Of a stretch of 23,590 nt of DNA, positions 19,100-23,590 are shown piece by piece. The DNA lies in the IMG/VR virus record IMGVR_UViG_3300013126_000249, positions 1-23,590 of that record; one strand, given 5' to 3'. The first letter of the stretch is position 1. Every line of letters starts with the position of its first letter. The position numbers and the translations under genes were made by a program. The notes below the pieces were generated by a model. It was not told where the DNA came from, did not search any database, and was given only the letters and a program-made list of their open reading frames with translations. Source of the stretch: a virus.

Positions 19100-19440
19100 G
19101 TGTTTTCTAATAAATTATATTTGCTTACTACTTCTTTAAACATATCAGAAAATTTATCCAGATTTAGTTTAGCATCTACATCACCATTGCGGAATGCTTC
19201 TAGATCATCTTCTGTTGGAATTGGTAGGTGATATACAGATTTAGAAACTTTATTATCTGGATCAATTAACCAATTAGGATAACCATATTTTGGACCACCC
19301 TTATCACGTTCATATACCATAAGTTCGTGATATGATTTCATTGCTGTTAAAGTAATTTCATTAGATTTATGTTTAAATCGTTCCATAACATAGATAACAT
19401 AATTCTTTTGGGTTTCATTTAGTTCAATAAAGTCAATCAT
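19090..19440 (-). CDS. Hypothetical protein
   Basis: This gene encodes 116 aa starting MIDFIELNETQKNYVIYVME. The first part is a long helix (NETQKNYVIYVMERFKHKSN), then a region with GGPKYGYPNWLIDPDNKVSK, then charged helices to the end. The start overlaps the upstream stop as ATGA. Its stop lies inside the next promoter. No family is recognised, and no membrane segment is seen. Confidence 0.75.
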   Translation of the reverse strand: MIDFIELNETQKNYVIYVMERFKHKSNEITLTAMKSYHELMVYERDKGGPKYGYPNWLIDPDNKVSKSVYHLPIPTEDDLEAFRNGDVDAKLNLDKFSDMFKEVVSKYNLLENTLH

Positions 19441-19643
19441 TCGAAATGCTTTCTAAATTCTTCTACTGGAGTAGACATTTGATTTAAGATATGATCGTCT
19501 GACCATTCACCAATATCTGCAGTACCCTGTTCTTTAACAGCAAAGACATAAGGGAAATTACTATATTCTAATTGTAAAAGAATTTCATCTCTACCTGTAT
19601 CTTCAAAGTCAAAGATATACATTTCAACTTTATGTAGTTTCAT
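19437..19643 (-). CDS. Small acidic hypothetical protein
   Basis: This gene encodes 68 aa starting MKLHKVEMYIFDFEDTGRDE. I use ATG 19643 (AAGGA six nt upstream); an open frame to 19763 only shadows the preceding gene. The sequence has two beta segments (KVEMYIFDF, FPYVFAVKEQG) and an acidic end (GEWSDDHILNQMSTPVEEF), a layout like small phage 'VYxFD' beta-alpha proteins. No function is known. It overlaps its neighbours on both sides. Confidence 0.75.
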   Translation of the reverse strand: MKLHKVEMYIFDFEDTGRDEILLQLEYSNFPYVFAVKEQGTADIGEWSDDHILNQMSTPVEEFRKHFE

Positions 19644-19806
19644 GACAGTCCTTAATCTTACGAAGTAACTCAACGCGTTCCATGTCCCAACCTTTTTGTT
19701 TGGTTGCCATAACCGTATTTGCAATGCGATCACATTGAGCAGCATGATTAAGTTGAACTTCAATCATACCATCAATCAATTCAATTTCACGAGTAGTTAA
19801 TTTCAT
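19630..19806 (-). CDS. Small helical hypothetical protein
   Basis: This gene encodes 58 aa from ATG 19806, which overlaps the preceding stop as ATGA. The sequence MKLTTREIELIDGMIEVQLN continues HAAQCDRIANTVMATKQKGW and DMERVELLRKIKDCHETT. It is probably a two-helix protein, with a pattern common in small phage proteins that pair as helical hairpins. The next gene's ribosome site (AAGGA) lies inside its 3' end. No family is recognised. Confidence 0.7.
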   Translation of the reverse strand: MKLTTREIELIDGMIEVQLNHAAQCDRIANTVMATKQKGWDMERVELLRKIKDCHETT

Positions 19807-20024
19807 TTTGATTTACTTTCCTCAATTGCAGTTTCAAGTTTAATTTCAAACTCACGATCTAGACTAAAACGTCCAATCTGATACATAGTCCAAACAAATA
19901 GTAGACCATCCCAGTTGGCAAGAGGATTACCCTCCCGCACCCAACTTAGTGTAATGTTTAGAGCAAGTAATGATAAAAAGATCATGTGCCACTGGTTAAT
20001 TTTCTTAAATGTAATATTAATCAT
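19803..20024 (-). CDS. Small membrane protein
   Basis: This gene encodes 73 aa starting MINITFKKINQWHMIFLSLL. Two hydrophobic segments (MIFLSLLALNITLSWV, about residues 13-28, and WDGLLFVWTMYQIG, about 38-51) suggest two inner-membrane helices with a basic N-terminus and an acidic/basic C-terminal tail. ATG 20024 follows the CobS stop by one base; a TTG at 20036 is possible. It has no clear ribosome site and is probably coupled to CobS translation. No family is recognised. Confidence 0.7.
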   Translation of the reverse strand: MINITFKKINQWHMIFLSLLALNITLSWVREGNPLANWDGLLFVWTMYQIGRFSLDREFEIKLETAIEESKSK

Positions 20025-20025
20025 C

Positions 20026-21108
20026 TTAGAATTCAATCTCTACTAGTTCAGGTTCTTGTTCAACTGCAGCAGCTTCAGGTTCAGGATTAGATACCTTATC
20101 AAATAGATCCTCAAATGCTGCCTTAGTTGATTGATCAAACCGATTGCAACATAATTCAACTGCCTTAGTTTTATTTTTAAAGATACTGAATGCACGTACA
20201 ATATGTGTCATACGACGAGTAGTAATTGTTTCATCAACACCACCATCTTCAAATGTACGACGGATTGCATCCGCCCATTTAACTAATGTATCAGCAAATT
20301 CTTCATCAAGACAACCATATGATCCCATTAGGTTCTTAATAATTTTTAACTCAACAGTTGCTGATGGATATTCTTGTTCAAATGTAACAGCAAAACGTTC
20401 CAAGAATGCTTCGTTAAGAACATTAGTACCAATGTAACGACCATCATCTGAACCTTTACCCTTGGTATTAGCAGTAGCAAAGATATTAAAACCAGGTGCA
20501 GGTACAATAGTTTCATTACTTAATTTGAAATAATATGGTTTACCTTCCAAGATTGGTTGTAAACATAATAAAGTATTAGCAGAACCAGCATCAATTTCAT
20601 CTAGTAACAATGTAGAACCCGTACGCATAGCAATTAAGACTGGACCTTCAACAATTTCAACGTTACCGTTATTCAATGTTTTGGAACCAATCAATTGATC
20701 TTCATCTGACATCATGTTAAGGTTAACACGGATCAAATTCTTAGATTGTTTAGCACAAATTTGTTCAACCATAGTTGATTTACCATTACCAGTTGGACCA
20801 GTAATATAAGTTGGGTAAAAGATACCAGATTTAATAATCTGTTCTACATCTTTATGGTTACCAAAGGCTACATAATTTTTGTCTACATTTGGGATCAAGG
20901 TAGTTTCCTTAGATGGGAATGGAATAACTTCTGAAGCAGATTCAGATTTTGCATTAATTGCATATACACCACGTGACATACGGGTTACTGCATAGTCTGG
21001 GAACTTTTTAATACCTACTGCATTCATAGCATCATAGATGCCTTGCCGGGTTACTGTACCGTCCGGGTTCATTTCAAGTAATTTTTGTTCTAACATTTGA
21101 TTTTTCAT
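20026..21108 (-). CDS. cobS: CobS/MoxR-like AAA+ ATPase
   Basis: The 360-aa AAA+ ATPase has Walker A GPTGNGKST (about 104-112), Walker B LLLDEID (about 167-173), sensor 1 FATANT (about 210-215) and the arginine region EAFLERFAV (about 233-241). The N-terminal part (PDGTVTRQGIYDAMNAVGIK) is a small helical domain. CobS of cobalamin synthesis pairs with CobT, and MoxR ATPases pair with VWA proteins. Here the VWA/CobT-like partner is encoded just upstream (21631-23590), so the two likely work together as a remodelling machine rather than in B12 synthesis. ATG 21108 is used because GAGGAAA precedes it; an ATG at 21126 overlaps that ribosome site. Confidence 0.88.
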   Translation of the reverse strand: MKNQMLEQKLLEMNPDGTVTRQGIYDAMNAVGIKKFPDYAVTRMSRGVYAINAKSESASEVIPFPSKETTLIPNVDKNYVAFGNHKDVEQIIKSGIFYPTYITGPTGNGKSTMVEQICAKQSKNLIRVNLNMMSDEDQLIGSKTLNNGNVEIVEGPVLIAMRTGSTLLLDEIDAGSANTLLCLQPILEGKPYYFKLSNETIVPAPGFNIFATANTKGKGSDDGRYIGTNVLNEAFLERFAVTFEQEYPSATVELKIIKNLMGSYGCLDEEFADTLVKWADAIRRTFEDGGVDETITTRRMTHIVRAFSIFKNKTKAVELCCNRFDQSTKAAFEDLFDKVSNPEPEAAAVEQEPELVEIEF

Positions 21109-21132
21109 AATATAAAATTTCCTCACTTAATC

Positions 21133-21140
21133 AATTTATA
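21133..21140 (-). promoter_or_regulatory. Near-consensus late box in the cobS leader
   Basis: TATAAATT, seven of eight bases of the late box, lies within the shared initial transcribed sequence GTACCTATAAATT. The same arrangement occurs at 11462-11469, so these two early promoters may be paired with weaker late ones. Confidence 0.35.
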
Positions 21141-21145
21141 GGTAC

Positions 21146-21174
21146 ATTATACCATATTAAGTAATTAATGTAAA
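21146..21174 (-). promoter_or_regulatory. Early-type promoter of the cobS group
   Basis: The -35 TTTACA (21169-21174) is followed by TTAATT, a 17-bp spacer and the extended -10 TGGTATAAT (hexamer 21146-21151). It drives cobS and the five small genes after it. Confidence 0.8.
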
Positions 21175-21177
21175 CAC

Positions 21178-21321
21178 TTATTTGATCAATTTCAATAAAT
21201 CTTCAATATCTGCTTCACTAAAGATATAAACTTTAGCCTTAGTAGTTACTGCACCAGCTTTATTGTCTTTTAACATAGTAAACTTAGACTTTGCTATGGT
21301 ATGTTCATTAAGTTTTGGCAC
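21178..21321 (-). CDS. Possible small GTG-start ORF overlapping the preceding gene
   Basis: This is a 47-codon frame from GTG 21321, directly after an in-frame TAG, to TAA at 21178. It reads (V)PKLNEHTIAKSKFTMLKDNK, then AGAVTTKAKVYIFSEADIED and LLKLIK. Its amino-acid pattern is protein-like (basic beta part, acidic C-terminal helix). It overlaps the end of the preceding gene by 14 nt in the +1 frame and lacks a good ribosome site. It could be a re-initiated small gene, a +1 frameshift extension of the preceding protein, or the tail of a decayed gene. Confidence 0.4.
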   Translation of the reverse strand: MPKLNEHTIAKSKFTMLKDNKAGAVTTKAKVYIFSEADIEDLLKLIK

Positions 21322-21622
21322 CTAAAGCTTGTTTGATTCTTTTCTTATAATCTTCCTCTGGAATAGATTCAAATGTTATCATATCAACTACTTCTTGAAT
21401 AGTTAATAGACGTGAAGCAATAAACTCTTTAACATTATCATATGGGTATACAGACATAATTGCAGAACCATCAACTACTGGATTAATGCCAACGGCAGGT
21501 GAAACTGCAACAGTTGTAGACATTAGTGCTTTATAAGCTTCTATTGATGCCTGTGCTTTTCGTAATTCATCTGCATATTCATCGTAATACCACGTCTTAC
21601 TTGTTGGTGCTGGTAATTCCAT
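21308..21622 (-). CDS. Hypothetical protein between CobT-like and CobS-like genes
   Basis: This gene encodes 104 aa starting MELPAPTSKTWYYDEYADEL. It has a helical N-terminal half (DELRKAQASIEAYKALMSTT), a Val/Ala/Gly-rich linker (VAVSPAVGINPVVDGSAIMS) and a C-terminal helical part (EFIASRLLTIQEVVDMITFE). AGGAG precedes the ATG. It lies 8 nt after the VWA gene stop and is probably co-transcribed with it. No family is recognised. A second frame opens at its end (21321-21178). Confidence 0.75.
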   Translation of the reverse strand: MELPAPTSKTWYYDEYADELRKAQASIEAYKALMSTTVAVSPAVGINPVVDGSAIMSVYPYDNVKEFIASRLLTIQEVVDMITFESIPEEDYKKRIKQALGAKT

Positions 21623-21630
21623 TTTATCTC

Positions 21631-23590
21631 CTATGCTACATAATCAATAAACTTGCTCAAGAGTACTCGAGAAGTTTTACGTTTGTTTAACATTTTACCA
21701 AATTGACGAGCAATTGATGCTGATGTACCAGAAGTTTTAATTTGGTCAATATTAACTTCTTCAATTTTATTTTGAAGTGGCACAACAAACAATTCGTCAC
21801 GGCCAGTACCCTTTAAAGATGCATAACCTTTTTCCTTAAGTTCCTTACGCATACGTTCAATAGTAACTGAAACATTCATTGGTATTAGATAGTGATCACA
21901 TAATACTCTGTGAAGTTTATCATAACCAGTGTTAGTTAAGTAGAAACCTAGTACAGTAGCATCAAAACGTTCCTTAATCATAGATAAGTATGCATTAGTA
22001 AATGTTTCTGCGTGGTATTTGTCAAGTTCATATGACTTACCAGTAACTTCATCTTGCAAGAAGTTCTTATAGGTTTTACCATATGATTCACCTTGATACC
22101 AATTTCTATTTTCTGGTTGTAGTGTTTCACCTTGACCATCTGTTAAAGTAATAAATGTTAATTTTTCTACATTATATTGTTTCTTGAATTTGCCAACGTA
22201 AGTTGTCATATAATCCAAAGCTTGATTTAATGGTGTTCCACTCAAACTAAAAATTGCTTTACCATAAGATTTAATATTAGAAACCATTAGATTGAATTCT
22301 GATGAAGTCATCTTGTGATTAAAGAATTCGAGTAATGCTAATGAACTATAATTAACATCTAGTCTAGATTCAGTTTCATCATATAACATTTGAGAATGGT
22401 TAAGATTTTTATAAGACTCTGTAGCATATGAATCAGTAAATGCCATAACTTGGAATGGAATTTGTGCTGAACGACAAAACATAGCAAGGTTGATCACTTG
22501 ATCTAAAGTTTGATCAATACACCCAGACATAGAACCAGACCAGTCCAATAAGAAAATCATACCATGGTTCTTGCCAGTTTTAACTGATGAGATACGTTTA
22601 AATAAATCATCTTTAATTTGGTAAGCATAAATCTTACGCATATCCAACTGACCAGTTCTAGAGATTGTGGTACGTTTATAAGCAGTTGCTGCTTTTTTCA
22701 TCTCAAATTCTTTGATCAGATAGTTAACCACTGGAACTGAATTAGTTTTTAAGTCAGTAACACGTTTTCTTTTCTCATCAGTCATTTCATAATAATCATA
22801 ACCTTGATCTAATTTACGTTGTACTTGACTTCTAATAATTGAAGCAACTTGTTTATATGATACAAATGGATCAAATTCAAACTTACCAGTCTTTACATAT
22901 CTATATTCTGTATTAGTATCTGCAAGTTCTTCCATTTTCTTTTGATATGCAGTTTCAGTTTTAGCTTCAAGAAGATCTTTTAATTCTTCTAAGGATTCAG
23001 AACCAATTGATGGTATGTTTGATGAACCTTCACCGTCATCATCTTCTTCTGAATCAGAAAGATTACCATTTACTGTAATTTGAATAGCACCAAATTTATC
23101 TTGTTCCTGCTCGGCTTTATCCATAGCTTCTTTAAGTTCATCTTTTGTATAGTCAAAGATTTCTTTAGCTAGTTCAATAACTTGTTGAATAGTTTCAGTA
23201 CGTTCTGCACGGTCAACAAAAACTTTTTCTGCAGTATTAAATTTAACACCACAATTATAACCAACTTTAAAATATAGATTGATTTTATCAATTAAAAGCA
23301 TATCAGTAAAGTCTTTTGATTTAACTTCAAAGAAGTCTTTATCATTAAGTTCTTTATAGCCAGTAATGAATGTTTTACGTATGCCTGGGTATTTACGTTT
23401 CATTAACTTTTCAATACGGACATCTTCAAGAATATTTAGATATCCTTGAAATGCTTGAGCATATTCTGAATTGATAAGATCATGAGATAGATATTCATCG
23501 GATGTATATAATGCATGGCCAACTTCATGGCCAACCAACATACCAATTAAATCTTGTGAAGCATCTTTCCAAATAGGTAAAGTTAATACC
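21631..23590 (-). CDS. cobT: CobT-like VWA protein with HExxH motif (N-terminus off the edge)
   Basis: About 652 codons are visible, and the frame stays open to the window end, so the true start lies beyond 23590; the first ATG at 23541 is internal. Near the visible start, DLIGMLVGHEVGHALYT contains HEVGH (23515-23529), a zinc-peptidase-like HExxH. An acidic, low-complexity linker follows (SDSEEDDDGEGS, as in CobT). A von Willebrand A domain comes next, with the metal site DWSGSMSG (about 22524-22545) and later FITLTDGQGE. This HExxH plus VWA architecture occurs in T4-like phages of marine hosts next to a CobS-like ATPase, and cobaltochelatase CobT or MoxR-partner VWA proteins are the nearest named relatives. 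The cellular target is unknown; real B12 synthesis is unlikely. Confidence 0.82.
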   Translation of the reverse strand, partial: VLTLPIWKDASQDLIGMLVGHEVGHALYTSDEYLSHDLINSEYAQAFQGYLNILEDVRIEKLMKRKYPGIRKTFITGYKELNDKDFFEVKSKDFTDMLLIDKINLYFKVGYNCGVKFNTAEKVFVDRAERTETIQQVIELAKEIFDYTKDELKEAMDKAEQEQDKFGAIQITVNGNLSDSEEDDDGEGSSNIPSIGSESLEELKDLLEAKTETAYQKKMEELADTNTEYRYVKTGKFEFDPFVSYKQVASIIRSQVQRKLDQGYDYYEMTDEKRKRVTDLKTNSVPVVNYLIKEFEMKKAATAYKRTTISRTGQLDMRKIYAYQIKDDLFKRISSVKTGKNHGMIFLLDWSGSMSGCIDQTLDQVINLAMFCRSAQIPFQVMAFTDSYATESYKNLNHSQMLYDETESRLDVNYSSLALLEFFNHKMTSSEFNLMVSNIKSYGKAIFSLSGTPLNQALDYMTTYVGKFKKQYNVEKLTFITLTDGQGETLQPENRNWYQGESYGKTYKNFLQDEVTGKSYELDKYHAETFTNAYLSMIKERFDATVLGFYLTNTGYDKLHRVLCDHYLIPMNVSVTIERMRKELKEKGYASLKGTGRDELFVVPLQNKIEEVNIDQIKTSGTSASIARQFGKMLNKRKTSRVLLSKFIDYVA

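Noticed and set aside
20026-23590. Cobalamin (B12) synthesis operon
   Set aside because: Only CobS/CobT-like folds are present, with no CobN or other cob genes, and the partner carries an HExxH motif.
1-23590. CRISPR array, insertion sequence or transposase
   Set aside because: I saw no regularly spaced repeats, no transposase motifs and no flanking terminal repeats; the only mobile-type gene is the homing endonuclease.

Overview
The window is a continuous piece of a T4-like myovirus genome. It is AT-rich, and every gene I can support lies on the minus strand, so it reads from right (23590) to left (1). The diagnostic set is the T4 replisome in T4 order: sliding clamp gp45, clamp loader gp44 and gp62, translational repressor RegA, then DNA ligase gp30, exonuclease DexA and family-B DNA polymerase gp43. 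Small conserved myophage genes are packed between them with ATGA/TAATG overlaps.

Layout in transcription order. 23590-21178: a CobT-like VWA/metallopeptidase-like protein (runs off the right edge) and small ORFs. 21174-19090: a CobS/MoxR-like AAA+ ATPase and five small genes. 19099-17438: a winged-helix protein, a dATP/dGTP diphosphohydrolase-like protein and small genes. 17451-14626: gp45, gp44, a small membrane protein, gp62, RegA. 14624-12032 is the accessory RNA-rich region: a 60-aa gene, a 23-aa PqqA peptide gene with its own terminator, a late-promoter-driven candidate structured RNA, an omega-like small protein, a broken permuted tmRNA, a GIY-YIG homing endonuclease, a complete circularly permuted tmRNA (tag ANDEVFALAA) and Hsp20. 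12002-4131: small genes with DNA ligase, two exonucleases and a zinc-ribbon protein. 4140-1: DNA polymerase, a TET-associated-type glycosyltransferase and the start of a GT-B glycosyltransferase that runs off the left edge.

Regulation is unusually readable. Nine sites share a -35 TTTACA (TTTACATTAAT in eight), a spacer of exactly 17 bp and a -10 TATAAT, usually with an extended TGn. They look like host sigma70-type early promoters. Four intergenic perfect T4 late-promoter boxes (TATAAATA) precede regA, the candidate ncRNA, the homing endonuclease and hsp20. Clear hairpin terminators follow pqqA, hsp20 and the winged-helix gene.

Host. PqqA is the precursor of pyrroloquinoline quinone, the cofactor of bacterial methanol dehydrogenases. 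The two-piece tmRNA architecture is known in alphaproteobacteria, some betaproteobacteria and some cyanobacteria. Together these suggest an aquatic methylotroph of the Methylophilaceae/OM43 type. This is inference; the sequence alone cannot prove it. The most interesting content is the 12.5-14.4 kb block: phage PqqA, a duplicated/disrupted two-piece tmRNA carrying a homing endonuclease, and an apparent pseudoknotted late RNA.
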